Shown: positions 1-12,170 of the stretch, in pieces
How positions within the stretch are numbered: the first letter of the stretch is position 1
How the letters are laid out: every line of letters starts with the position of its first letter
Source of the DNA: Phallusia mammillata
Lineage: Eukaryota > Chordata > Ascidiacea > Phlebobranchia > Ascidiidae
Assembly (NCBI GenBank): GCA_003260075.1
Contig: QLIY01000060.1
Location: forward strand, 1 to 64,000
Direction: 5' to 3'
DNA length: 64,000 bases
Position numbers and translations under genes: made by a program
The notes under the pieces: generated by a model
What the model was told of the DNA's origin: nothing
What the model saw: the letters and a program-made list of their open reading frames with translations, nothing else
The model's database searches: none

Positions 1-549
1 TACGCAGGTTTGAGCGAGCGCGATACGCATGGTGTAAACGGGCCTTAAGTTAGCACATATTAGACATATCAAATGCACCGAGAAAATCTGCATGATTAAC
101 TTGTTTATTTGCTGATGACGCTTAGAAACTGAAAAAAATTTACTGTAGCGCCTTTCTCACTACCGTTTCCTTGCATGCCTACAGCGAACCGGACAGATTG
201 CCTTCTTTCTTTCACTCTCGTCTTATGCGGCGTATCGGAAATCTATTTTGGATGTACTTCGAACACATACTTAGCTGCATTTGATGCCCCTAAGCTTTTT
301 AACAAGGTTTTTAAAAAAAAACATTTCGGCATGGAATCACAATTACATTACCAATGGACTGTTAAACAAGCTTTCTAATGTAGCCTTCAACATGCAGCCT
401 GGCCAAAACAAAAGGTAGAGATTTTATCTCCCTTTTTCAATCTCGAAAGTAAAACAAACATGGGAAATAAAACAAATAAGAAGTAAAACATTATGTTACA
501 TGTAGTTTTAACTTTATGGAAACAATACCCTAAAGTTTAGGGCCTAAAC

Positions 550-1475
550 CAGTGGTTCCCAACCTGGGGTTCGCGGACCCCCAAGGGGTCCGTGGAGNAT
601 TTACAGTGAAACTTACGGACCCCCAAGGGGTCCGTGGAGGCAAAAATTCTTAGTACGATTAACTAAAAGTGCAATATTTTTCAGTTTTTAAACCGTTTTT
701 ACAGTCCTGCAAACAAGGTCAAACTGTTTATCAAACCTTTGGATCAGGAAAATTTACTTATTGTGTGATTGTTACCTCGATCGGCACATCACAACACACG
801 TGAACAATCGCACTGATAGTGCCGGGGTCACCGAACGAACTTTTTCACCGCGGGCTGGATAAGTTTAATAATGATTAGGTGCCAAGATATGGTCTGTCCA
901 CAATCCCATTTAAAATCGGGTGATGTGACTGTTAAGAGTTAGTCTCATCTTACGAGCAATGCTTGTATATCACGTCACAAGTGAGAAAAGAAGGCAGTTG
1001 TTTGCGCGAAATTAAGTCTTGTATTTTATGCATAACGAACTGGATTTGGATTAATCTGGGGCGTTGTAATAGGCTACTATGAAACTATGAAATATAAATT
1101 TTACATATCGCACAGGAAAACTTTCGTAAAGAGTAGATTAATTTTTGAATGCTACAAAGTTATCAATACGATTTGGCAAACCAAAAATTGTTGTCGCGGG
1201 CCGGATGAAATGGCCCAGAGGACCGGCCTCTTATAGTGCTTTGTTTCAAGTTTTGTAGGCCCTACACCAGAAAATTTATCTCTTTGTTGCGTTGACTGCT
1301 ACAGTACAGAACTTTATTGAGATTTAGGAACTGTGAAGGTTGATTAAAATTCTGCCCAAAAAAGCATAATAACGTTTAATGCAGGAAGCGAAAAACGTAA
1401 CAAGATTAAATAACGTTCCCCCCCCCCGAAATTTATATACGGGGTCCGTGACTACAAAAAGGTTGGGAACCACTG
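550..1475. mobile_element. Non-autonomous hAT-type transposon
   Basis: Terminal inverted repeats CAGTGGTTCCCAACC (from 550) and GGTTGGGAACCACTG (to 1475) are the typical hAT end type. They are flanked by near-perfect 8-bp target duplications, gcctaaac on the left and ccctaaac on the right. The roughly 926-bp interior has no transposase ORF. A 22-bp internal motif (575-597 and 618-639) is repeated across a single n at 598, which looks like a contig join. A second right terminus is present at 2,167-2,184. Confidence 0.8.
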
Positions 1476-1483
1476 CCCTAAAC

Positions 1484-2680
1484 TCTATAGAATCAATAAA
1501 TGTTTTTCAGGAGATTGTTTACTTTGTAACCCAGATATGTTGCTGAATCTACGTTGTGTCATTAAACCACACAACAAACAAGAAGTGTCGCCAAACAACA
1601 TATACGAGACTACTTCCTGTCACTTTTATTTGAAATGATCCGTCAAATTACTTCAATTTCCGGTAATACAGGCTGCATGTGGTTCCTGAGTTTCACACCT
1701 CTCGTTATAGGAATTATCACAGCAGTTTGGCGATTGAAGGTCAAATGGCATCAGCGGATGGGCTAAATGTTTTTGTAACATACGCAAAAGCAAAAAATAT
1801 ATTTAAACTGTTAAATTCGTGTCAACGAAAAGTGTCACTTAGAGTTCGGTTAAACTAGGCTGGTCTAGCAAAGTTCGCACGTGGGCTACTTTGAGTATTA
1901 AAAAAGGAAAGTCACCAAAGGCTGTCTCAGTATTTAAATGCATTGCCAAATCGGAATTTTTAGTTGGTATTGTGTCGTCTGCTACAATGCAACTGTAATT
2001 TCAGATTTTTCCCCCCCCCCTTTCACACCTCTCGTTATAGGAATTATCACAGCAGTTTGGCGATTGAAGGTCAAATGGCATCAGCGGATGGGCTAAATGT
2101 TTTTGTAACATACGCAAAAGCAAAACCCCCCCCCCTATCTCTTTGATAAGGTGCCGCGAGGTCAAAAAGGTTGGGAACCACTGCTCTATAGAATCAATAA
2201 ATGTTTTTTAGGAGATTGTTTACTTTGTAACCCAGATACGTTGCTAAATCTACGTTGTGTCATTAAACCACACAACAAACAAGAAGTGTCGCCAACATAT
2301 ACAAGACTACTTCCTGTCACTTTTATTTGAAATGATCCGTCAAATTACTTCAATTTCCGGTAATACAGGCTGCATGTGGTTCCTGAGTTTCACACCTCTC
2401 GTTATAGGAATTATCACAGCAGTTTGGCGATTGAACGTCAAATGGCATCAGCGGTTGGGCTAAATGTTTTTGTAACATACGCAAAAGCAATATATTTAAA
2501 CTGTTAAATTCGTGTCAACGAAAAGTGTCACTTAGAGTTCGGTTAAACTAGGCTGGTCTAGCAAAAAAAGGAAAGTCACCAAAGGGTGTCTCAGTATTTA
2601 AATGCATTGCCAAATCGGAATTTTTAACGGTATTGTGTCGTCTGCTACAATGCAACTGTAATTTCAGATGTTCGGTTCGG
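1484..2680. repeat. Diverged tandem copies with a C10-flanked fragment
   Basis: The block beginning CTCTATAGAATCAATAAATG at about 1,484 recurs from about 2,187 and runs to about 2,680 with scattered substitutions and small indels. Between them a roughly 105-bp internal piece (2,021-2,125, copy of about 1,690-1,795 and 2,387-2,490) is inserted with ten Cs on each side (2,011-2,020; 2,126-2,135). This is the clearest case of a displaced fragment bounded on both sides by poly-C. Confidence 0.75.
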
Positions 2681-2699
2681 TCGCCACCCACCGGCCCTT

Positions 2700-3660
2700 C
2701 AGGCACAAGTCATCTTTGTGTGAGTCGCCGAAGTGCTTAGCGGATATAAATAGCTTTTCCGGCTCTGGGTAAAACAGAACCTGAGAAGAGTAATTCCTCC
2801 CCCCCCCCAATTGAGGTTTTTGTGAACAAAACAGAAGCTACTCGCGTACCACCTGAGAGCATTTAAATAGTTTTTCCGGCCCTGGGTAAAACACCTGCGA
2901 AGAGTAATTCCTTGCTGTCTTCGAAAAATTACCAGGCGGCACATTTTGACAAGTAAATCACTCTACCATTTTGTGACGTAGCGAAACAGGGACCAACCTG
3001 TAAAGACAACCTTCATTGTACCAAACCCCTGTCTGAGGAAGCTGAGAAACAAAATTTACAGCATATAAAACTTACAAAGGTTATTGCGACACGCGCATAA
3101 ACAAATGCTACATCGAAACTCATTTTCATTTTAACACGACCACTACCTAGCTCCCCTAAAAAATGTACAACGAGTAATGCAGAGTTTCGACAGTAACAGC
3201 TTTAATACGAACAAACTCATGGGTCATAGGGCCATGTACTTTACAAAATTACGTCATTCTTAATTGACTGTGGTGTGGGGTTCAACTTAGGTCAAAAGTT
3301 GTAGTACATAACTTCAGGTTGATATCTAAAACACGCGCGAATTTTAAGTATAAACCTTTCTTTCCCAAGAAAAGAACACAACCTGTTCACAAAGTAGAAA
3401 AAAAAACATGCGTCCGCACAAAAAAACAACCCCCCCCCCCATTTTGTGACGTAGCGAAACAGGGACCAACCTGTAAAGACAACCTTCGTTGTACCAAACT
3501 CCTGTCTAAGGAAGCTGAGAAACAAAATTTACAGTGAAACTTACTAAGGTTATTGTGACACGCGCATAAAATAACTACAGCGAAACTCATTTTCATTTCA
3601 ACACGAGCACTACCTAGCTCCCCTGAAACATGCACAACGAGTACTGCAAAGTTTCGCAAT
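2700..3660. repeat. Two sets of near-duplicate blocks at C10 joints
   Basis: Around 2,735-2,798 and 2,850-2,912 a similar segment ending AAGAGTAATTCC appears on both sides of the C tract at 2,799-2,808. The block from about 2,969 (ATTTTGTGACGTAGCGAAAC) reappears immediately after the C tract at 3,430-3,440 and runs to about 3,660. Copies differ at a few per cent of sites by eye. Confidence 0.65.
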
Positions 3661-4860
3661 TCATAACTAGACTAACAGCTCGCTCGTCAGCCATATCAAA
3701 AAATGATTACTGTGTGAAGGATAGGAAGAAATTTTTTCACCCCTGTGATACAACTGCTGCAGACAACCGTAAACATTTTTCGCGTGGAGTGTGTGGGTGA
3801 ACAGCAGGGTTAATTGGAATCAATCATTACTCGCTTTCTTTACAAATCGATGTAATTCGTATTCAAAATTATTTTCATGTATACATTATACGTCAATATA
3901 CGTTCTGCTTGGTCGTTTTTCACCAACATTAGTTGACACAGAACATACGATTACGAAACAACATTATCTAGCACCACAGCAGGTGGCTTGTATTCTTTTT
4001 TTAACACCTCAACATAAAGCTTACAATCGAGCAAATACGGTAATTAATAAAACATTTATGCGGAAATTAGGATAAATAACGTTCGGGCGAATAATTTACT
4101 TGGAATGAATAAAGCACTTTGATTGTGCTTGTTCCCAAATACCTTGTGTTATAATCTATACAAACTGCAGTTAGTTTTTACAGTGCACAAAATCAAAACA
4201 CTTATCGAACAAAATTCAATGGATTTGGCACGCTCCCCCCCCCCCATAACTAGACTAACAGCTCGTCGGTCAGCCATATCAAAAAATGATTACTGTTAAG
4301 GATAGGAAGAATTTTTTTCACCCCTGTGATACAACTGCTACCGACAACAGTAGACATTTTTCGCGTGGGGTGTGTGGGTGAACCGCAGGGTTAATTAGAA
4401 TCAAACGCTACTCCCTTTCTTCACAAATTGATTTAATTTGTGTATAAAATTGTTTTCATTATACGTCAATATACGTTCTGCTATATACGTATTTTTAACC
4501 AACAATAGTTGACGCAGAATATAGCATTACTTAACAGCGTTATCTAGCACCACAGCATGTGGCTTACATTCTTTTTTAACACCTCAACATAAAGCTCACA
4601 ATCGAGTAAATAAGGTAATTTATAAAACATTTGTGCGGAAAATAGGATAAATAACGTTCGGACAAATAATTCACTTTGAATAAATGCACCAGTTTAATCG
4701 TGATTGCTCCTAAATACCTTGTGCTGTAACAGGGGAGACATATCACCCCGGTCACCTCTTAATTGACACCTGTGGCTGTAATCTATACAAACTGTAGTTA
4801 GTTACTACAGTGCACAAAATCCAAAACATTTAACGAACAAAATTCAATGGATTTGGCACG
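3661..4860. repeat. Roughly 570-bp tandem copies joined by a C tract
   Basis: The sequence from 3,661 (CATAACTAGACTAACAGCTC) restarts right after the C tract at 4,235-4,245 and runs to about 4,860. Copies share the whole unit with substitutions and one roughly 60-bp length difference near 4,730-4,790. The eleventh C is the natural first base of the repeated unit, so the joint itself is ten Cs. Confidence 0.75.
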
Positions 4861-4984
4861 CCAACCTATCGGAAAGTTTCCAAGAATTGTCATAATCTAC
4901 GCTGCAAACAGTAAACGCCCCCATTGGGATATAATTGATCACAGCAACAAATCAATAATTAATACATACAGCTGACATTTCTGC

Positions 4985-5280
4985 CTCTTTAACTAAACTT
5001 AACACATCCTCCCTGGAGCGTCCATGCAGACTAGCGGTCACGGCATAGTCATCCAAAAAACATAGCGCGCCAGGCCCATTAAAAGCGTCATACCGAATCA
5101 AGCCTGTCTTCCAAGCACTGACAACGCACAGGCCCCCCCCCCTAACACATCCTCCCTGGAGCGTCCATGCAGACTAGCGGTCACGGCATACTCATCGATA
5201 AATCATAGCACACCAAGCCCATTAAAAGCGTCATACCGAATCAAGCCTGTCTTCCAAGCACTGCCACATGACAAGGCACA
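4985..5280. repeat. Roughly 130-bp tandem copies joined by C10
   Basis: A unit containing AACACATCCTCCCTGGAGCG ends at the C10 tract (5,133-5,142) and restarts directly after it. The unit includes a motif (ATACCGAATCAAGCCTG) shared with SINE-like fragments elsewhere in the window (about 20,030 and, inverted, about 25,915). Confidence 0.65.
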
Positions 5281-5400
5281 GACGAAAAAAATCTAGCCTG
5301 TGGTAGATTTCGAACCCTCGACAGAAGTCTTCTTAGACTAGCGCTATGTCATATTATAACTATTATGTAAGGCGTTCGAACCTTATTTACCCATGGTGCC
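5281..5400 (-). mobile_element. tRNA-derived SINE-like fragment
   Basis: Read on the minus strand this stretch contains GGTTCGAAATC, close to the Pol III B-box consensus GGTTCGANNCC, with a plausible tRNA-like arm around it. A related sequence lies at about 25,830-25,960. It is too degraded to fold as a functional tRNA. The family is a guess from the B box and the dispersed repetition. Confidence 0.4.
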
Positions 5401-8400
5401 TTGCCTTGGTTATCGCCTTTTTTTTTAATTTACGAAGCGAATTACGAAATGTTACTATCCTTTGGATCTTTCGAATTTATCAAGCAAAACTTATTTAACG
5501 AGCATTTTTGCTGACATATAGGCTTATGTAGACTAAGACTTCTACCCCAAGTCCCTAACAGCTTTGTTTTTGAATACGTGCATTTTTTATGATTTGAACA
5601 TAATTTAATGTTCTTTGCTAATCAAGGCCACAAATGCTACAAGCTTGTGTATCCAACCGTTTCCTGTGCAGAAATTCCTTCCCCTGGGAATAAGACTTCG
5701 TTTGTTGTCGCCTTGACAAAGGCTTCATCACCAAACACACAATTATTAATAGCTAGCCTTTAAAAATGCCTTTAAATGTGCTAATTAGAAAAACTAAGAA
5801 ATTTTAATACAAAAAGCTTGTAGTTTTATAAACTCTGGTACATTATTTCTTGTGTATCGCAAGACACAAAAGTAGATAATTAATATATATTGCTTTGCTT
5901 GAATGCATGTGCCACACACTCAAAATGAGCTAAAAGTGGTTTTAACATTAAATTTTCATAAATGGTAACAGTACATTTTTTCGTATAAAATTTTGCACAG
6001 ATACAGTAACTATTCCAAAACCAACGCTAACATCACTTAATTTAGTTTATACAACATCAATTGATTTCCTACATAGCCTTTGCTTAAAAACACTTATATT
6101 TTTTGTTGTTGTGTATTGGGTTTTTCATTTCTGCAACACTTTATTTAAATAGTGTTCTACCCAGTTAACTGTTTTGGGGTTTCACAACACTTGACACATA
6201 TATCTTATTATATAACAAACAAAACTGTTTTTACTTGTACAGACTAATCCTGTTGGTCACATGACCACTTTGTCATGCATTTTTCAGAAGTTTTTCTTCA
6301 ACAAATAGCTTTTTTTCTCTGTGCACTTTAAAGGATTGCCCAATTAACCAGATTTATCATATCGGTAACATAGTTTCTGTGCTAATGTATTATTATTTAC
6401 AAAATAATATTCCAAAAATTCTTGCAAGCAAAATAATCTTTGGCGAACACAACCATCTCAGTTAAACATAAACATCCCTTCGTACTGATATACATTGTAA
6501 ACATAAAAACAGCACCTAAGCTTCATACAGTAGTGATCCATACACTGATGCAAGTCTTGGCAGCATATGCAGCAAAAGTGGTGTTTATTATACAGAAGAC
6601 ACAATCTACTGTGCTTGGCAGGTTGGCAATAGTTACATAATAGCACAAAATATCAACATTATGTACACAGCTAAAAATAACTGCTGTCATCAGTTTTCTT
6701 CAACAATTTTGATTTTGCAGAAGTAGCATTGCTGTTTGCTAACATTCCAAAAAAAACATGCTTAGCCATGTTGTTTAACACAACAAAAAAGTGATAAACA
6801 TAGTAAGTTCAGAAACAAATCAGAATTTGACTCATATTAAGTCAAGAAGTAAACGTTCAACATGCACAGATGCATGGTTTATCAAAAAACTAATATGCTT
6901 GTTTGAGTTGATTGTGTAGTTGTATAAATTGTATTGCCAACTTAAATAGATTGCAGCTTATCTTGCACACATACTTATAACTAAGCTGTCATTAACAGTT
7001 TGGCATTACATCTGCCAGAACATTATTATACATTTTACATAATTAACAACACAGACAAAATCTGTTAAAGGCATGACTAATTTGTCAAGCTTTTTTCAGC
7101 TATTACCCAAATTGGGTGATTAACCAATGATTTTCATATAAGGTTGGATTTGCAATCCCTGACTCCCCTATGCAAATAAGTTGGAATAAGCTTGTAATTT
7201 GTGGTATTTATGAGTACAACAAATGGTTTAAGGTAATCTCAATTCTTTATGATCCCAACCATGGGATAACTAAGACATTTGACCTCAGTGGCAAAATATT
7301 TAACTAAAATACAAAAGTTTTCATGTAGTCAGACAGAACAAGACTATAAACATAAGGGATGTGTATGTTGCTTTGATTCCAATCTTCCTTTTTTAATTTT
7401 AGCATTTAAAATGTGCAGGCTGCACACATATACTTTTCCTCATACAAGTTTATATAACCTAAACTTTTTTGGCACACCCCAAAACAGTATTAACAAATCT
7501 GAACAAGTTTTAACAGTAAGCTGGCTCAGCATGTAGTATATAGCAACAAAATACAAAGCAAAACATGCCTTTTCAAATTTACTAAAACATATTATTGTAG
7601 CACCTAACAAGAGTAGCAAGGGTGCTAATTTAGCCTCCAAAAAAACTTAATGAAAGTCCTCACAATTTTTTTACTTCATGTAAATAATTTGTAACAGACT
7701 TAAGCTACAGTTTAAGCTGTAGTTTTTCAGATTTTAAAGTAAAATCATTAAACATTTTTTCTGGCCTTTAAAGTATCATAATCCATTGATACATTAAACA
7801 TAGCACATAACATATACATAAACAAGTGAAAATTGAGTGATGTCAACAACAAAAACTGTACAAGATTTGACAATTGGCAAACTGTTGACAACAGAACAGT
7901 TGCTTCAAAACTGCAGCAAAGACTAAACAACAAAACAGATTGGAGCTTGATTGAATCATGTGGACAGTATCTCTGTTGTCAGGTTTCACATCACACTGAC
8001 TATTTCCCTGCAAGCATTGAAACGAAACAAAATAAGTCTAGGCAAAGTGTGGCCTTGAAAAAATATGATTTTTTATCAGGGATGGGCCATAACTTGATTT
8101 GGCACCAAACATTACATTATAAAGGCTTGAATGAACTGTAAAGTGATCTTATGTGCCTGAACAAAATAAGCTTTAGTCTAAGCAAAGTATGTTAAGCAAT
8201 GAAAAAAATTTAATTTAATGTATATAAGTTGAAATGTATAATCGCCAAACACTTTTCTCCCAGACCTAGTATACCATATTTTTATGTGTCAAAAACAGAG
8301 CCTCCCAAGTAAAAATGCTGGCCTTGGCCCATCCCTGTTAGATATTTACAGCAGTAAACATTTGTTTAAATCTAGGCACTTCTTCATAGAAAATTCACTT

Positions 8401-8609
8401 TTACATGGCCTAAAACATATACTAAAGTGTGTCTATGTATACTATAGTGTAGATATATCTTATTTACCCAATTTACTTTCTAAAGTTAACAAAACAAGTT
8501 ATGTAAACAAATGTTCACAAAACAAACGCTTTGTAGGGAATGCATGCTTTTTTACAAATACATATATGTAAACACATTGTTTATGTATGTTAAAAAAATT
8601 GAGTAACAG

Positions 8610-8611
<2 letters not shown>

Positions 8612-8692
<81 letters not shown>
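8612..8692. repeat. 81-nt poly-C tract
   Basis: An uninterrupted run of 81 Cs in AT-rich DNA, about 240 bp beyond the RBM12-type stop codon. The flanks are not obvious copies of each other. By analogy with the tract at 57,676-57,763, which replaces transposon interior, this is best read as a sized assembly gap rather than a real microsatellite. Confidence 0.85.
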
Positions 8693-8927
8693 ACACAAAC
8701 AGCCAAAAATTTTTTCTTAAACAATCCAATTTCAATAGCTAGTTATATTTAGGCCCAAATCATATTTTATGTATCATAGATTACAAAACTATTGCAACTG
8801 ATTAAACCACCCAAAACACAATAGCACCAGATACACCAAACAGTCACACTTCATTCAACTCCACTATTTTGCACACAACAACAAAAAACAGTTAAGTTGT
8901 TAGCCATTTAAATTCCCACCTTTGAGC

Positions 8928-11900
8928 TTACTGCAAAAACAGCTTTATAGGGCGTTGGCGCAGATTTTTGCCCTTAAGTTGATCTATTGCAGCCCGAGCA
9001 GCATCAATATTTGGAAATGATATTAATCCATCTCCTGTGGGTTTGCCTGATTTGTTATACATCAATCTCACAGAGTCAGGTATCGGGTCAAAACTCCAAA
9101 AAAACTCAACTATGTCCTCTTGAGTAACTTTAAAATTTAAATTTCCCATTTTAACTGAGACAAATTTGGCTGGGTTCGGGGGCAATGGTGGTCCACCCAT
9201 AGGAAAGCGGGGTGGTCCAGCACCTACTGGAGGGGGAGAAAAATAAAATGGTGGACCACCAGGGCCTCTAAGTCTTAGCAGTTCCTCTGGAGTTGGTGGT
9301 GACCGGGGGCGCATAAAAGAATCAGGGTGGCCAGGTGGTGGCATTCTACCATCACCAAATGGAAGAGGTGGCGGCAGGCCATCCTTCATCAACCCTGGTG
9401 GCAGAGGTATTGGTGGGTAACGACCAGCATCTGGCGGAATATCTCTTGGACCAAACATTGGTGGTAGATCCCTTGGGGGCATTCCTGGCGGTACATCCCT
9501 TGGATGATGCATTCGTTCATCACGATATGGTGGTAGCGATGACTCAGGTCTGGTTGACATTGGAGGCATCCGAGACATTTGTGCTTCATTTGGTGGTGGA
9601 AGATTTGGTGGACCACGAGGAGGTGGGCCCATTGAGCGGTGGGGGTCTGAAACGTGCCTTGTTATTTCGGCATTCATTCTTTTGTCATGGTTTTCTATGT
9701 CTTTTCTCATGTTATTCCTTGACAGGGGAAGAACTCTGATCGAGTTTCCACGGATTGCCAGTATGTTATGCAAGTTTGCCGCTTTTACACACTCCATGGC
9801 AGAGTCAAGCTCCATGTATGCTTCACCTGTGCATTTTCGATCCAGGCCTCTCATAATAACAAGGCTTTCTCTAATAATCTTTAAATCCCTAAACAAATTA
9901 AACATGTCACCAACATTGGTGTCCCATGGTAGGTTTCCCACACATATACATGTTAGATTGTCACTTTCAATTCTTTTAGTTACAGAGTCCCCTAAAGTTG
10001 GTGCTGAACTACTTTTGTCAAATGTTGGTGTATAATTTCCTTTTGTGAGCCTAAAATATATTTCCTGAAACTTGTCCATGTTTGAAGCTTGAACGAGCAC
10101 ATTTCTTCCTAACAAGGGTTCATCATTCTTTACAACAGCACGTTTTGCATCATTTACTGATGTGCATTTAATAAACACATGCCCTGAACGCATGCCCTTT
10201 TTCATTATAAACTGGATTCCATTTGGTGCAATACTGACATCACTGAAAAATCTTTTTATGTCATCTTCAGCTATTTGAAAAGGTGTATTGGCCATTCTGA
10301 TATATACAGAGTCTTCCAACTCATTTTTTACTTCTTCAACAGGAGCAACAGCATCCCCATTGGTTTCTTTAGACTCAGTTGGTTTAGGTGGTTCTCCACT
10401 GGCAGACACAGAATTGATGGTTGTGGCAATATCTGCTTTATTCTCCATTAAGGGTGGAGTTGGAGGTGGTGGCAAGGCTGAAGCAGTGGGTAAAGGTGGA
10501 GGTGGTAAATTTGCCATGTTTGGAGGCATAAAATCTGAAGGATTTAGGTTAGGTGGCAAAGAAGGTGGTAAAACACCAGGTATTTGTGGCATCGGCGGTA
10601 ATGGAAAGCCTGCTCCAGGGACAACAAATGGCATTGCTGCTGCACCAACAATGCCCCCAGATGCACCAAACACTGGTGGTTGTGGCAATGACATTGATGC
10701 TGCAGTACTTGTAGTGGGTAAAGTCTGCTCAACTTCTTCTATTTCCATTTCACCAGCACCAGAAACAGTTTCTTCTTTTTTAATAGTGGCTTGTACAGCT
10801 AAAGAACTACTGTCCGTCTTGCTGTTTTCAAGGTGCTGTAACTCTGCCTGCCTTTTTTGTTCAAGTTGCTGTTGGTGGTGAATATCATACATTCTTTGGT
10901 CCTCCATACTCTTGAGAAGCATTTGTTTTTCAATGTCTCTTCTCTTTCTTTCCTCCTCTTCTTTTTGGTGTTGCCTTCTAAGCCATTCATCCATTTCCTT
11001 TTGTTTCCTCAACTGGTGTTCTCGCTTTCGTTCTTCTTTAATCTTTTTTTCTTGCAGCTTTTTCTCTTTTTCCCTCATAAACTCCTCTTCTCTTTTGGTC
11101 TTCATGTGTTTCTTGTGAATCCTGATTTGCTCCAACATATTTTGCTTGGACAAACTAATTACTCGGACCTGTTTTCCATTCAACATGTCACCATCCTTTA
11201 ACAGAGCTTCTTTAAAATCAGCATAGGCCAAAAATTCAACAAACGCCCGCCCTTTGCAAACTTTTCCATCTGTCTCTACATACAATCCCCCATCAGCAAA
11301 CCTTAGTCTGGTAAAAAACTCACCCACAGACTTAAAGTTGGCAGTGGATGGCAGACCTCGAATTTCTACACAATTGTCAGAGCGTAAAGGCGAAAACTCT
11401 CGTGAGCGTTTTGGGGTGCCTTCATTTGGTGAAATTGGGCGCTTTCTGTCCACTGCTCTCAGTGGATCATACATTGGTGCTGGTGGCAATTGTGGTTGTC
11501 TATCTGCAATTGGATTCAACTTAATATACCTGTTTCCAAAATAGGTCCTGTCTTTTTTCATTGCCTGATAAAGATCCATTGGTGATTTAAACTTTACCAA
11601 AGCATCTCCAGTTCGTCTACCAGCTTCATCGACCATGAATCTTATGCCAATAAGGGGAATTGGTGCAAAAAAGTACATTATTGCACTCTCGTCGACATCA
11701 AAAGGCATCCCTTTTATTTCTAAATGCATATCATTGCCAGTTGGCAAAGAAGGCATTAACTCCGGACTGGGAGGTTTGGCATGAAATTGCCTGATTTGTT
11801 GTTGTGGTGGGTATTCTGCTCTACCAACTGCTGATGAATGGCTGGACAAGTTAGTAATAGGGGGTTCTGGTGGGCGGAGGCCTCTTAATTCTTCACAAAC

Positions 11901-12170
11901 CCTTTGGCTGTCCTCAATAACACTTTTCATCTCTGAATGGCTGCTTAGCATCAACTTGATAGGCATTCCTGTTATAGTCTGCCCATCGCGCATCATTGCC
12001 TGTCGTGCATCTTCATCAGTTGAAAATAATATAAAAGCTGTACCTTCTTCACCACCGATAATGTGAACACCTCCATCAGGAATACGAAGACCACCAAAAA
12101 ATTGACGAATATCAATTGTGCCAGCAACAAGCGGCAAATTACGTAATCGAATTACAACACCAGTTGCCAT
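8928..12170 (-). CDS. RBM12: RBM12-type multi-RRM RNA-binding protein
   Basis: This intronless 1,080-residue protein belongs to the RBM12 (SWAN) family of nuclear RNA-binding proteins; no precise RNA target can be read from sequence. In residues from the ATG, RRM-like domains lie at about 4-78, 148-222, 267-340, 621-694, 741-817 and 1002-1078. A long charged Lys/Glu/Arg/Gln coiled-coil-like stretch spans about 352-452, and Pro/Gly/Met-rich linkers lie at about 495-580 and 850-1000. The terminal RRM (MGNLNFKV, ending IKLFLQ) and the proline-rich lead-in are the RBM12 signature. The start is the ATG at 12,170 (MATGVV); extending upstream gives TTG codons only. A TTTTTTATAG acceptor-like site sits about 25 nt upstream, fitting a 5'-UTR intron or spliced-leader site. 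The human protein is also encoded by a single coding exon (established knowledge). It is head to head with the PRMT5-like gene. Confidence 0.9.
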   Translation of the reverse strand: MATGVVIRLRNLPLVAGTIDIRQFFGGLRIPDGGVHIIGGEEGTAFILFSTDEDARQAMMRDGQTITGMPIKLMLSSHSEMKSVIEDSQRVCEELRGLRPPEPPITNLSSHSSAVGRAEYPPQQQIRQFHAKPPSPELMPSLPTGNDMHLEIKGMPFDVDESAIMYFFAPIPLIGIRFMVDEAGRRTGDALVKFKSPMDLYQAMKKDRTYFGNRYIKLNPIADRQPQLPPAPMYDPLRAVDRKRPISPNEGTPKRSREFSPLRSDNCVEIRGLPSTANFKSVGEFFTRLRFADGGLYVETDGKVCKGRAFVEFLAYADFKEALLKDGDMLNGKQVRVISLSKQNMLEQIRIHKKHMKTKREEEFMREKEKKLQEKKIKEERKREHQLRKQKEMDEWLRRQHQKEEEERKRRDIEKQMLLKSMEDQRMYDIHHQQQLEQKRQAELQHLENSKTDSSSLAVQATIKKEETVSGAGEMEIEEVEQTLPTTSTAASMSLPQPPVFGASGGIVGAAAMPFVVPGAGFPLPPMPQIPGVLPPSLPPNLNPSDFMPPNMANLPPPPLPTASALPPPPTPPLMENKADIATTINSVSASGEPPKPTESKETNGDAVAPVEEVKNELEDSVYIRMANTPFQIAEDDIKRFFSDVSIAPNGIQFIMKKGMRSGHVFIKCTSVNDAKRAVVKNDEPLLGRNVLVQASNMDKFQEIYFRLTKGNYTPTFDKSSSAPTLGDSVTKRIESDNLTCICVGNLPWDTNVGDMFNLFRDLKIIRESLVIMRGLDRKCTGEAYMELDSAMECVKAANLHNILAIRGNSIRVLPLSRNNMRKDIENHDKRMNAEITRHVSDPHRSMGPPPRGPPNLPPPNEAQMSRMPPMSTRPESSLPPYRDERMHHPRDVPPGMPPRDLPPMFGPRDIPPDAGRYPPIPLPPGLMKDGLPPPLPFGDGRMPPPGHPDSFMRPRSPPTPEELLRLRGPGGPPFYFSPPPVGAGPPRFPMGGPPLPPNPAKFVSVKMGNLNFKVTQEDIVEFFWSFDPIPDSVRLMYNKSGKPTGDGLISFPNIDAARAAIDQLKGKNLRQRPIKLFLQ

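Larger units (their letters stand above)
1..8927. other. Gene-free, repeat-rich flank
   Basis: I see no convincing coding exon here. Positions 1-5,400 hold a non-autonomous hAT element, four sets of diverged tandem copies separated by 10-C tracts, and a SINE-like fragment, listed separately. Positions 5,400-8,610 are AT-rich and largely single-copy. Part may be 3' UTR of the minus-strand RBM12-type gene ending at 8,928: a minus-strand AATAAA lies near 6,143-6,148, but that is weak evidence. Short ORFs in this stretch show no family resemblance. Confidence 0.6.

Noticed and set aside
8499-8735. ORF with a long poly-glycine stretch
   Set aside because: It is the minus-strand translation of the 81-C tract and has no flanking domain.
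10288-10881. 197-codon plus-strand ORF rich in Gly
   Set aside because: It is antisense to the Pro-rich region of the RBM12-type gene; open only because of that composition.
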